NCBI GenBank assembly: GCA_029237515.1
Contig: JARBAV010000262.1
Span: forward strand, 1-5,908
Direction: 5' to 3'
Length of the DNA stretch: 5,908 nt
Source: Nitrososphaerales archaeon
GTDB taxonomy: Archaea > Thermoproteota > Nitrososphaeria > Nitrososphaerales > Nitrososphaeraceae
The translations under genes and the position numbers were made by a program. The notes below the pieces were generated by a model. That model was not told the origin of the DNA, did not search any database, and saw nothing but the letters and a program-made list of their open reading frames with translations. Position 1 is the stretch's first letter. Each line of letters starts with the position of its first letter. Below are positions 1-5,861 of this stretch, in pieces.

Positions 1-120
1 CTTCACATAAAACCCTCTTTTCCTGACTTCCTTTAAAATTCCAGCTTTCTCGTATTTTTTCTTAAATCTCTTAAGAACTTTGTCGATCGATTCGCCTTCC
101 TGGATTGAAACTTTTATCAA
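1..120 (-). other. bS21 (rpsU)-like segment with a possible internal TTG start
   Basis: TTG at 120-118 begins LIKVSIQEGESIDKVLKRF, which has the length and pattern of a bS21 N-terminus (K-V-x-x-x-E-G-E-S-I-D, then KRFKKKYEKAG, then EVRKRGFY). A GGTGG at 132-128 lies 7 bases upstream, a possible Shine-Dalgarno site of bacterial type. bS21 is a bacterial small-subunit protein near the mRNA-rRNA contact and is not a standard archaeal ribosomal protein. The segment may be an independent gene that shares its frame with the upstream protein, a true fusion domain, or bacterial DNA joined to an archaeal contig. Only about 40 residues are visible. Confidence 0.6.
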
Positions 121-633
121 ATGATATCCACCCTTTTTGTTTAAATTAAGACCACAAATATAAGAATTTATTAAATTAAATGATTGTAGTTCGTATTTGG
201 TGGCGTTTGATAGTAAATCTATTGATGTTTCGTTTAGAATTGGGTCACCTGTTTCTACAAAGTCACGAAACACTGCATAGCTTGAACGCTCAGAAGTCAA
301 ACTCTTTAAGTAAAGATCGAGCGCTTCCTGGTATTTCTGGGGCGGTCTAATGGAAGAAGCCCTGTCTACCAAATGATCATACTCGGATAGAAAGGAATTG
401 GTAATACCGACAAGCTTGGGATCATCGTATTGATCTTTTTCCCACTTCTTAATTTCCTTGTGATAGTTTTCAGTTACAGCAGTTGCAGAATCGACTAGTG
501 AATAGTAATTCTCCAAGAACTGTTTATCTGCGGTTATTTGTGTACTTGAAAGATAAACTAGATAGATCCCTGCAGACACCAATGTTAGTATTGTTCCAAT
601 TACAACAAATGTCTTGACTCGCTTTTTCGACAC
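1..633 (-). CDS. Membrane-anchored helical protein running in frame into a bS21-like domain (3' end outside window)
   Basis: The frame is open for 211 codons from a GTG at 633-631 to the left edge, so the C-terminus is missing. The next stop upstream is at 664-666 and there is no in-frame ATG, so GTG is the best start. Residues 1-7 are basic (MSKKRVK) and about 8-28 form one hydrophobic helix. Residues 32-160 look helical and charged, and I do not recognise this part. From about residue 172 the sequence changes character: IKVSIQEGESIDKVLKRFKK, then YEKAGILKEVRKRGFYVK, which matches the start of bacterial ribosomal protein bS21. With a basic N-terminus followed by a single helix, the C-terminal part would be predicted to lie outside the cell, which makes no sense for a ribosomal protein. 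The join may therefore be an assembly or cloning chimera, or a separate gene with an internal start. The open frame and the bS21 resemblance are directly visible; the biological meaning is not settled. Confidence 0.7.
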   Translation of the reverse strand, partial: MSKKRVKTFVVIGTILTLVSAGIYLVYLSSTQITADKQFLENYYSLVDSATAVTENYHKEIKKWEKDQYDDPKLVGITNSFLSEYDHLVDRASSIRPPQKYQEALDLYLKSLTSERSSYAVFRDFVETGDPILNETSIDLLSNATKYELQSFNLINSYICGLNLNKKGGYHLIKVSIQEGESIDKVLKRFKKKYEKAGILKEVRKRGFYVK

Positions 634-666
634 GGCATCTCGTAAACTTACATAGATAATGTATTA

Positions 667-678
667 GAAATAAATGTT
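667..678 (-). promoter_or_regulatory. Probable TATA box of the membrane-protein gene
   Basis: On the minus strand AACATTTATTTC is centred about 39 bases before the GTG start at 633. This fits the TATA-to-start distance of the other genes here and would give a leader of roughly 12 bases. It is a single A/T-rich match, so confidence is modest. Confidence 0.35.
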
Positions 679-730
679 CCATTCCCACTCTATCATTCAG
701 GCATAGTCAAGTTTACTCAAGATTCCTTTC

Positions 731-736
731 AAAAAA
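731..736 (-). terminator. Oligo-T terminator candidate downstream of cysS
   Basis: The minus strand carries TTTTTT about 35 bases after the cysS stop codon, within ATCGATTTTTTGAAAGG. Archaeal RNA polymerase often terminates at such T-runs without a hairpin. It also separates cysS from the next minus-strand gene, which has its own TATA-like box. Confidence 0.4.
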
Positions 737-770
737 TCGATGTCACATAATACTGCCATTTTATAATGCA

Positions 771-2177
771 TTACATCTGAGAATCGCATTTTTCGACCTT
801 CTTCCAAAACGATCCTCCGGCACGATCCGCCATTTCAACTGAGTATTTTTTCAGAAGTGTAGTCCTTATTTCGTCTGACTCTTTGTACCTCTCTTCCGCC
901 CTGAGGCGGTCTCTTCTAGCTATCAAGGCACCTACTTCCTTAGCTTCATCATCTGAAATATCGACTAATTTCAGACCAAGCAAATCCATAATTTTGTAGT
1001 ATGCCATGCCAACTATTGTCGCAAGTTCTTTACTTAACCCATTGGAAAGAGCCAGCTTGTTAACATGAGTTACAAATTGCAGGAAAATCTTAAGAGCCAA
1101 AGATGAGTTTAAGTCATTCTCTAGCGCATTTTTGAATTTCTCTAAAGTCTTCCTTGCAAGATCAGTTATCGTTTCAAGCATGTCAGGATTGTTAGTTCCC
1201 TCTGCCAACCTCAACTCCCACCCACAATTTTCGATTGTATTCCAGTTACGCTTTATTTCAATCAAAACCTCTTCCCTGTAATCGAGAGGTTTTGAATAAT
1301 GAACTGAGTAGCAAAATAGTCTGATTATATTTACTCCCCATTTCGCTAGCGTGTTCTCAACAGTAACAATATTCCCTAAGGATTTGGACATTTTTTCATT
1401 GTTAAATGTTACCATCCCACAGTGAAGCCAGAGTTTTACAAAACGCTGATTTGAATAGGACTCGGATTGAGCAATCTCATTTTCGTGATGAGGAAAAATG
1501 AGATCGTTTCCACCACAATGGATTTCTATCGTACTTCCAAGATACTTTTCTACCATTGCGGAGCATTCTATGTGCCAACCTGGTCTACCTGATCCCCAGG
1601 GACTATGATAGTATGGTCTTGAAGAAGTAAATTTCCATAACGCAAAGTCCAATGGATGCTCTTTTGTATAATCAACTTCGACCCTCGCTCCGACTACTAA
1701 GTCATCAAGTGATTTCCTCGAAAGTTTCCCGTATTCAGGAAAGGAGCTCACTCTGAAATAAACTCCATTCGTTGTCAAGTAGGCGTGACCATCTACTAGT
1801 AATTTCGCAATCATGTTCGTCATTTCAGCAATATTCTCAGTGGCTTTCGGATATTTATCCGCCTGAATTATATTCATCCTGCCAAAGTCTTTTTGATATT
1901 GATGTATGAATTTGTGAGCAATTTCTTCAGCACTGGTCGCTTCATCCTCTGCCCTCTTAATTATCTTGTCATCAACATCTGTAAAATTCTGGACAAACTG
2001 CACTTTATAGTCTGCGTCTCTTAAAAGTCTGTTAAGCAAATCAATAACGAGTATGGTCCTAGCATGTCCTATGTGGGATTTATCATAAACGGTAACGCCG
2101 CACAGGTACATTCTAATGACACTATTCTGATGAGGAATTCGTTCGATGTTTCTTGTAAGCGTATTATAGAGTCTCAT
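771..2177 (-). CDS. cysS: Cysteinyl-tRNA synthetase (CysRS)
   Basis: This class I aminoacyl-tRNA synthetase activates cysteine with ATP and transfers it to tRNA-Cys in the cytoplasm. The 468-residue protein is full length for the family. It has HIGH at residues 35-38 and KMSKS at 262-266. The four zinc ligands expected from the E. coli enzyme are present with a constant shift of four residues in the last three: C26, C205 (in GWHIECSAM), H230 and E234 (in [10 protein letters not shown]). This zinc site selects cysteine. Residues 1-300 are the Rossmann catalytic core, and the C-terminal third is the helical anticodon-binding region. The start [12 protein letters not shown] is normal for the family. 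The Rieske gene ends 21 bases upstream, so the two are probably one transcript. No Shine-Dalgarno site is evident before the ATG. I see no damage in the gene. Confidence 0.97.
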   Translation of the reverse strand: MRLYNTLTRNIERIPHQNSVIRMYLCGVTVYDKSHIGHARTILVIDLLNRLLRDADYKVQFVQNFTDVDDKIIKRAEDEATSAEEIAHKFIHQYQKDFGRMNIIQADKYPKATENIAEMTNMIAKLLVDGHAYLTTNGVYFRVSSFPEYGKLSRKSLDDLVVGARVEVDYTKEHPLDFALWKFTSSRPYYHSPWGSGRPGWHIECSAMVEKYLGSTIEIHCGGNDLIFPHHENEIAQSESYSNQRFVKLWLHCGMVTFNNEKMSKSLGNIVTVENTLAKWGVNIIRLFCYSVHYSKPLDYREEVLIEIKRNWNTIENCGWELRLAEGTNNPDMLETITDLARKTLEKFKNALENDLNSSLALKIFLQFVTHVNKLALSNGLSKELATIVGMAYYKIMDLLGLKLVDISDDEAKEVGALIARRDRLRAEERYKESDEIRTTLLKKYSVEMADRAGGSFWKKVEKCDSQM

Positions 2178-2198
2178 ATCCGTGATGCTGGCTAGAGC

Positions 2199-2486
2199 CT
2201 ATACATTCGCTATTTCAAGGTATATTTGATCTTCAATGACCTTTACTTCGTACGTGGTCAATCGAACACCGTCCAGATAATCCAGTAACTGCCCTGTTTT
2301 GATATTGTAGTGCCAAAAATGCAATGGACATTCAACTACTTCCCCTTCTATCTTTCCGGGGGCAAGTGAACCATCCTGGTGACGACAAAGAGCCTCTATC
2401 GCGTAATACCTTCCATTAGCATAAAAGAGAGCTATGCGGGTATCTCCAACCTTCACTTCTCTACCAGCATTCTCCTTAATTTCCAC
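2199..2486 (-). CDS. Rieske-type [2Fe-2S] ferredoxin, GTG start, N-terminus possibly shortened
   Basis: This is a small soluble electron carrier of the Rieske ferredoxin type. The cluster ligands are C34-R-H36 and C53-P-L-H56, with 16 residues between the boxes, followed by FWHYNIKTGQLLDYLDGV, which is typical of NirD-like and dioxygenase-type ferredoxins. No transmembrane anchor is present, so it is cytoplasmic. The annotated start is GTG at 2486-2484, giving 95 residues. In the same frame, ATG at 2513-2511 would begin M-T-L-V-K-V, then TGA at 2495-2493, then E-V-V-E-I-K-E-N. This looks like the usual first strand of the family interrupted by a stop. The cluster-binding part is intact either way. 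The gene probably heads a transcript with cysS. Its redox partner cannot be told from this window. Confidence 0.9.
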   Translation of the reverse strand: MEIKENAGREVKVGDTRIALFYANGRYYAIEALCRHQDGSLAPGKIEGEVVECPLHFWHYNIKTGQLLDYLDGVRLTTYEVKVIEDQIYLEIANV

Positions 2487-2516
2487 TACTTCTCAAACTT
2501 TCACGAGTGTCATTAC

Positions 2517-2526
2517 TAAAATATTT
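2517..2526 (-). promoter_or_regulatory. TATA-like box for the Rieske-cysS transcript
   Basis: The minus strand reads AAATATTTTA, centred about 36 bases before the GTG at 2486, matching the spacing of other genes here. This would start the transcript downstream of the ATG at 2513 and favours the GTG start. A second A/T-rich stretch at 2555-2567 (TTAAATTCATATG on the minus strand) is about 45-50 bases before that ATG and could serve a longer transcript. Confidence 0.4.
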
Positions 2527-2601
2527 CCTTGCTGTTTCTTAGCATGGTTCAAAACATATGAATTTAACTAGTAGGGCTTAGTGTTCTAAACCGGTTCATG
2601 T

Positions 2602-2611
2602 AATTTATTTT
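2602..2611 (+). promoter_or_regulatory. TATA-like box of the zinc-ribbon gene
   Basis: AATTTATTTT is centred about 34 bases before the ATG at 2641, the second in-frame start of the downstream gene, and only about 16 bases before the first ATG at 2623. A second A/T motif, CTATATAT at 2635-2642, would suit the third ATG at 2668 only as a nearly leaderless start. An 8-base palindrome AACCGGTT at 2589-2596 lies just upstream. Confidence 0.35.
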
Positions 2612-2622
2612 GCAATGTTGGA

Positions 2623-2829
2623 ATGTTCGTGAATCTATATATGGATGGAGTTACCTGTACGTCTCTAATGGACCCTCAAAGCCTAACCCATGAAGATACA
2701 GAAAATATAAGGTCATGTGCTTTGTGTTCCAAAAGGCTAGACCCTGCTAACGTGGTTGCATTATGTGACGATTGCTTGAAAATTGCTGACTGCTGCGTCG
2801 GCCTGGAACGAGTTTCTGAAACGGAATAA
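2623..2829 (+). CDS. Small zinc-ribbon-like protein of unknown function
   Basis: The longest reading is 68 residues. Four cysteines form a CX2C-X12-CX2C pair, C32-A-L-C35 and C48-D-D-C51, which would suit one zinc ion. D-C57-C58 follows and could add ligands. There is no signal peptide or membrane segment, and the protein is acidic at its end. I do not recognise the family; such ribbons bind nucleic acid or proteins, but nothing here says which. The start is uncertain: ATGs at 2623, 2641 and 2668 share the frame. The TATA-like box at 2602-2611 best fits 2641, while the first residues (MFVNLY) look unlike the rest, so the true protein may have 62 or 53 residues. It is divergent from the Rieske gene and ends 4 bases from the convergent HTH-CBS gene. 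Confidence 0.65.
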   Translation: MFVNLYMDGVTCTSLMDPQSLTHEDTENIRSCALCSKRLDPANVVALCDDCLKIADCCVGLERVSETE

Positions 2830-2833
2830 ATAG

Positions 2834-3388
2834 CTATTCGACTGTTTTGAGCGTATCGGTCACGGTAATAACACCCATGAGTTCGCCTTTTTCACTTACC
2901 AATACGCATTTTGAAAATCTTACAAGAGGTATAAGTGCCTTTGCCGGTACTGAAATATCTACTATCGGAGGCGGTGGCTCCATTATCGTCGATACTGTCA
3001 TGCGTTTGATGTCTTTCTGATCTTTTTCGATCATTATTCGGGCCAGAAGATCTTCACTTACGACCCCTATCAATTTAGAGTCATGGAAAACAGGGAGTTG
3101 GCTAATCGAATGCTTTCTCATTAATTCAATAGCATCATGAAGAGTATCATTTTTCTGAACAAACATCAGCGAACGATTGCATATGTCTCCGGCCTTAATT
3201 GAAGACTGTCCCTCAAGCGAATTGAGTACCTCAAATATTTTCCTGGCTGTCTCATAGCTGGGTCTGCATCGTCCAGATTCTATCTGATTAATCATTGAAG
3301 TACTGATTCCCGTGTGAGCAGCCAGGTTCCTTTGAGTAAGACCTAGTCTTGTTCTTAACTGCTTTATATACTGCAGGTTTGGAAGCAT
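2834..3388 (-). CDS. XRE-type HTH transcriptional regulator with two CBS domains
   Basis: The 184-residue protein has an N-terminal XRE/Cro-like helix-turn-helix at about residues 8-59 (LRTRLGLTQRNLAAHTGIST, then INQIESGRCRPSYETARKI). Two CBS domains follow at about 66-121 (core ISQLPVFHDSKLIGVVSEDL) and 131-184 (core CVLVSEKGELMGVITVTD). This layout is a known archaeal regulator group (predicted regulators with C-terminal CBS domains). Paired CBS domains commonly bind adenine nucleotides such as AMP, ATP or SAM, so it may sense energy or cofactor state; the ligand is not visible. The ATG at 3388 sits about 36 bases after a clear TATA box, with an almost leaderless transcript. It is divergent from prf1, and inverted repeats between the two genes suggest that it may control itself or prf1. 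Confidence 0.93.
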   Translation of the reverse strand: MLPNLQYIKQLRTRLGLTQRNLAAHTGISTSMINQIESGRCRPSYETARKIFEVLNSLEGQSSIKAGDICNRSLMFVQKNDTLHDAIELMRKHSISQLPVFHDSKLIGVVSEDLLARIMIEKDQKDIKRMTVSTIMEPPPPIVDISVPAKALIPLVRFSKCVLVSEKGELMGVITVTDTLKTVE

Positions 3389-3419
3389 TGGATGGTTGCA
3401 TTACCTCTGTGGCGTTCTC

Positions 3420-3428
3420 TTATAATCT
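3420..3428 (-). promoter_or_regulatory. TATA box of the HTH-CBS regulator gene
   Basis: The minus strand reads GATTATAAG, centred about 36 bases before the ATG at 3388. This predicts transcription starting near 3398 with a leader of about 10 bases. It is one of the clearest TATA boxes in the window. Confidence 0.55.
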
Positions 3429-3439
3429 ATGTCAATAGA
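3426..3439. promoter_or_regulatory. Inverted repeat next to the regulator's TATA box, possible operator
   Basis: TCTAT-GTCA-ATAGA has perfect 5-base arms and a 4-base spacer. It touches the TATA box at 3420-3428 on its upstream side, where TFB would bind. XRE-type proteins usually bind such short dyads as dimers, so autoregulation is an inference. A second dyad, CCAA-GCG-TTGG at 3448-3458, lies about 16 bases before the prf1 TATA box. Confidence 0.35.
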
Positions 3440-3473
3440 CAAGCTTACCAAGCGTTGGGGGGAGTTTGATAAC

Positions 3474-3480
3474 CTTATAT
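3474..3480 (+). promoter_or_regulatory. TATA box of prf1
   Basis: CTTATAT is centred about 37 bases before the prf1 ATG at 3514, predicting a leader of roughly 10 bases. No Shine-Dalgarno motif lies before the start (TTTTGATTAA-ATG), as expected for a nearly leaderless transcript. Confidence 0.5.
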
Positions 3481-3513
3481 TCCATACATGTTGATGTCAT
3501 ATGTTTTGATTAA

Positions 3514-4797
3514 ATGTCTAAGAACGTTACTTCAGAAAATAAATGGGATTCAGTAAGAAGATATAAACTTACAAGAATGATCAATGAGCTGTCGAGTATT
3601 TCTGGACACGGTACTGAGCTTGTTACTGTCTATATCCCTCCTCGAAGACCAATTTATGATGTTATTGCTCAGCTCAGAACAGAAGCAGGAACGGCCTCTA
3701 ACATTAAGTCTGATTTGACAAGAACTCACGTTCAAGATGCGTTGAGCAGGACAGTAGAGCAGCTGAAGTTGTTCAAGGAGACGCCAGAGAATGGCTTGAT
3801 CATATTTTGTGGCGCTCTGCCAACCGGTAAAGGCATAGGGACAGAGAAAATCGAAATATTTCCGGTTATGCCTCCTAAGCCTGTACAGATCCAACTATAT
3901 CGATGTGACGACCATTTTTGGACTGAACATTTGAAAGATATGCTGAAGGATGACAAGGCCATGGGGCTTCTCACGATTGACACCCAAGAAGCGGGGTTAG
4001 GAGTATTATCAGGTGATAGGTGGCAGGTAGAAGACACGTTGACTTCTGGTGTGTCTGGCAAACATCGAGCAGGTGGTCAATCAGCTCGAAGATTTGAGCG
4101 TTTAAGGGATAATGAGTTAAATGAATACTACAAGAGAATTGCGGAGAGAGCTCAAAGAATTTTAATCGATCAATATAAAGTTAGGGGTTTAATTGTAGGA
4201 GGGCCAGGAGCTACTAAGGACACCTTTCTCAAAGAAGAATATTTGGATTATCGGCTTCAAGGCAATGTTGTGGCCGTACTAGATACCTCGTATTCTGGCG
4301 AAGAGGGTGTAAGAGAATTGGTAGACAAAGTCAACGAAGAGGGGGTTATGGATGGATATCGGTTAATGGAGGAAAAGAAAATTGTGAAAAGATTCATGAA
4401 GGAAGTTTATTCAGACAACGGCCTGGGGATCTATGGCATTAATGACGTTATCAAGTTCCTGCAAAATGGGATCGTGGAACTCGTTATAGTTACAGAAGAT
4501 ATTTCGGTTGCGGTAATAGAGACCAAATGCAGGAAATGCGCTAACCGCGATGTTGAAATTGTAGAAAGGCCGCGTCTACTTGCGGCTAGGCAAGAACTCC
4601 TCTCAAGTCCATGCAAGAATTGCGGAAACCTTGATCAAGAAATCAGAGAGAGAGACATCGTAGACTACTTGGAAGAACTTTCAAGTTCAACGGGAGCAGG
4701 ATTGGAAATAATCTCGGGAAAATCTGAGGAAGGGGCTCAAGTTTCTAGTCTCGGAAAAGTAGGAGCAATACTTAGGTTTAGACCTACTGCCGAATAA
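3514..4797 (+). CDS. prf1: Peptide chain release factor subunit 1 (aRF1)
   Basis: aRF1 recognises all three stop codons in the ribosomal A site and triggers release of the finished peptide; with aPelota-like partners and ABCE1 it belongs to the archaeal/eukaryotic termination system. The 427-residue protein has all three eRF1 domains. The N domain carries TASNIKS (NIKS at 63-66), YxCxxxF at Y129/C131/F135, and a G-T-E loop at 33-35, where human eRF1 has GTS. The M domain carries the catalytic GGQ at 187-189 in AGGQSARRF. The C domain contains a zinc minidomain with C339-x2-C342 and C367-x2-C370, present in archaeal members. MSKNVTSENK precedes the conserved KWDSVRRYKL stretch and follows a well-spaced TATA box, so the start is sound. 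It is a single gene in this direction, divergent from the HTH-CBS regulator. Confidence 0.98.
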   Translation: MSKNVTSENKWDSVRRYKLTRMINELSSISGHGTELVTVYIPPRRPIYDVIAQLRTEAGTASNIKSDLTRTHVQDALSRTVEQLKLFKETPENGLIIFCGALPTGKGIGTEKIEIFPVMPPKPVQIQLYRCDDHFWTEHLKDMLKDDKAMGLLTIDTQEAGLGVLSGDRWQVEDTLTSGVSGKHRAGGQSARRFERLRDNELNEYYKRIAERAQRILIDQYKVRGLIVGGPGATKDTFLKEEYLDYRLQGNVVAVLDTSYSGEEGVRELVDKVNEEGVMDGYRLMEEKKIVKRFMKEVYSDNGLGIYGINDVIKFLQNGIVELVIVTEDISVAVIETKCRKCANRDVEIVERPRLLAARQELLSSPCKNCGNLDQEIRERDIVDYLEELSSSTGAGLEIISGKSEEGAQVSSLGKVGAILRFRPTAE

Positions 4798-4842
4798 GCA
4801 AACAGTTCAAACATTTGATCCTAGACTCATTTCCAGCCTTAA

Positions 4843-4847
4843 TTTTT
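4843..4847 (+). terminator. Oligo-T terminator candidate after prf1
   Basis: TTTTT lies 45 bases after the prf1 stop, within CCTTAATTTTTCTGATC. It is followed by the perfect 10-base palindrome GATCATGATC at 4850-4859. Nothing else was found in 4798-4890. Confidence 0.3.
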
Positions 4848-4891
4848 CTGATCATGATCTCTCCAATCTCATCAGGCCAACAGAAGTCGAT

Positions 4892-4900
4892 AAACTTTTA
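4892..4900 (+). promoter_or_regulatory. TATA-like box of the eight-cysteine miniprotein gene
   Basis: AAACTTTTA is centred 36 bases before the ATG at 4932, the same spacing as at prf1 and the HTH-CBS gene. This supports transcription of the short gene on its own rather than as read-through from prf1. Confidence 0.4.
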
Positions 4901-4931
4901 GAGTATAGTTGCGGTATATTCTCTAACTACA

Positions 4932-5111
4932 ATGAATCTTTGTTACATTTGCAATTCAAAGTCTGGAAGTAAATTCTGCCCAGTTTGCAACCGGCCAGTT
5001 TGTAAGAACTGCATGAAGAATTTCCCGTTCTCAGAGAGCCTATGTTTGGAATGCTCAAAGGAAATAAGAACGGGTTTAGGGGGTGTGAGGAAGGACGAAG
5101 AAATATTTTAG
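4932..5111 (+). CDS. 59-residue protein with four CX2C zinc knuckles
   Basis: The protein begins MNLCYICNSKSGSKFCPVC and has eight cysteines in four CX2C pairs: C4/C7, C16/C19, C24/C27 and C38/C41, with spacers of 8, 4 and 10 residues. This pattern would bind two zinc ions. It resembles cross-brace or treble-clef fingers such as zf-HIT, FYVE and B-box, with zf-HIT closest by the KFCPVC-x4-VCKNC core. The last 18 residues are charged and have no cysteines, ending in KDEEIF. There is no membrane segment. The regular cysteine spacing and a TATA box at the local standard distance argue that this is a real gene despite its length. It follows prf1 by 134 bases on the same strand. Function is unknown; a protein-protein or RNA-binding adaptor is only a guess. 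Confidence 0.8.
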   Translation: MNLCYICNSKSGSKFCPVCNRPVCKNCMKNFPFSESLCLECSKEIRTGLGGVRKDEEIF

Positions 5112-5270
5112 CGCATGGAAACTTATTGAGTAATCGAGACCCTCCCAGAATTTTGTTTAGTAGTATCTACATTTGGTAAAACTTCATTTGTATTTTTCCA
5201 AAAGCGATCATGTTTGGCTCCACAGTGCTTCTATGTAAACTAGATGGCAGGATCAAAAGGATATTAGTTG

Positions 5271-5298
5271 AAAACCGGGCCTAACCAATATCGGCCGG
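5271..5298 (-). terminator. GC-rich hairpin plus T-run after the HIT gene
   Basis: On the minus strand CCGGCC (5298-5293 region) pairs with GGCCCGG, with one bulged base and an 11-base loop, and TTTT (5274-5271) follows directly. It lies about 28 bases after the HIT stop codon. This is shaped like an intrinsic terminator, although archaea usually need only the T-run. The stretch 5112-5270 shows no convincing gene, only a T5 run at 5193-5197 that may end the miniprotein transcript. Confidence 0.4.
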
Positions 5299-5325
5299 AG
5301 AATAAGAATGGGTTGACCACTAAAT

Positions 5326-5751
5326 TCATAAGTTTTTCTTAATCTTGCTTGCTAGATTCTCAAGCTCCTTGTAGTCTGTTACCTTCCTAGAAGGCCACTT
5401 ACCATCCTGGCTATCTTTTTCGTATCTTGGAATTATGTGTACGTGAACATGGGGAACGATCTGATTTGCCGCTTTTCCGTTGTTTTGCCCAGTGTTGAGA
5501 CCCTGCGCGCCTGTTGCATTATACACGGCCAACGCTATGGTATGGACGATTCTATACATATTCCCCACCTCGACTTCGGTCATCTGAAAGAGGTCGCCAT
5601 AATGATACTTTGGGAGCACAAGCGTATGCCCCGAGGTGATCGGGTACTTATCCATGAATGCCAAAAATGTGTTATCCTCATAAACTTTCGCTACCGGGGA
5701 CTGGCCTCTGATTATTGCACAAAAAACGCAGTACGTGTTCGTTTTGGACAT
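5326..5751 (-). CDS. HIT-family (histidine triad, HinT-like) nucleotide hydrolase
   Basis: The 141-residue protein is normal length for the HIT superfamily. The histidine triad is H101-V-H103-V-H105-I-I, preceded by GLNTGQNNGKAANQIVPHVH, which is characteristic. Upstream are CVFCAI (C8, C11) and MDKYPITSGHTLVLPKYH (to H50). C8, C11, H50 and H101 could form the structural zinc site known in part of the family. HinT-type enzymes hydrolyse nucleoside phosphoramidates and aminoacyl-adenylates as dimers in the cytoplasm; the real substrate here is unknown, and a dinucleotide (Ap4A-type) hydrolase is also possible. The start is fixed, because a TAG stop sits directly before the ATG in frame. A TATA box lies about 35 bases upstream. 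It is a single-gene unit, convergent with the 59-residue protein. Confidence 0.95.
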   Translation of the reverse strand: MSKTNTYCVFCAIIRGQSPVAKVYEDNTFLAFMDKYPITSGHTLVLPKYHYGDLFQMTEVEVGNMYRIVHTIALAVYNATGAQGLNTGQNNGKAANQIVPHVHVHIIPRYEKDSQDGKWPSRKVTDYKELENLASKIKKNL

Positions 5752-5782
5752 CTATTGGACTTCTAAATGGACAAGAGCTACG

Positions 5783-5790
5783 TTTATTTA
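5783..5790 (-). promoter_or_regulatory. TATA box of the HIT gene
   Basis: The minus strand reads TAAATAAA within ACAATAAATAAACGTAG, centred about 35 bases before the ATG at 5751. The predicted leader is about 10 bases, with no Shine-Dalgarno motif. Confidence 0.5.
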
Positions 5791-5802
5791 TTGTTTAGGC
5801 TA

Positions 5803-5849
5803 GGAGGTGTCCTTTCTTTAAAAAAAGGATCTCCACATCCGGCTTTTTT
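5803..5849. repeat. Hairpin-forming inverted repeat followed by a T-run
   Basis: GGAG (5803-5806) pairs with CTCC (5831-5834), and inside it TCCTTT (5810-5815) pairs with AAAGGA (5824-5829). On the plus strand TTTTTT follows at 5844-5849; on the minus strand the stem itself contains T7 (5826-5820). It could terminate a minus-strand gene that enters from the right, or belong to the leader of a plus-strand transcript. No gene is seen on the plus strand that would need a terminator here. Confidence 0.35.
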
Positions 5850-5861
5850 ATATCGTAGCAT

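Noticed and set aside
3509..3524. TAG/TGA read-through or selenocysteine signals linked to prf1
   Set aside because: No in-frame stop occurs in prf1 and no SECIS-like hairpin is evident; the TGA near the Rieske gene is more simply a mutation or error.
3550..4061. Minus-strand open frames (3550-3894 and 3732-4061) opposite prf1
   Set aside because: They lie wholly within the strongly conserved release factor gene and show no family pattern.
4431..4616. Minus-strand open frame of 61 codons opposite the zinc minidomain of prf1
   Set aside because: Shadow of the coding strand; no motif or promoter.
4850..4859. Perfect palindrome GATCATGATC after prf1
   Set aside because: Ten-base palindromes of common tetramers occur by chance; no partner site or gene start depends on it.
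5210..5284. A 24-codon plus-strand ORF starting MFGSTVLLCKLDGRIKR
   Set aside because: It is very short, has no recognisable motif, and its end overlaps the hairpin that looks like the HIT terminator.
4798..5325. Possible tRNA or C/D-box small RNA in the intergenic stretches around the miniprotein
   Set aside because: No T-loop consensus on either strand, and the nearest C-box-like TGATGA has no properly spaced D box.
5437..5766. Plus-strand open frame of 109 codons opposite the HIT gene
   Set aside because: The minus strand carries a complete histidine triad protein; the opposite frame has no recognisable features.
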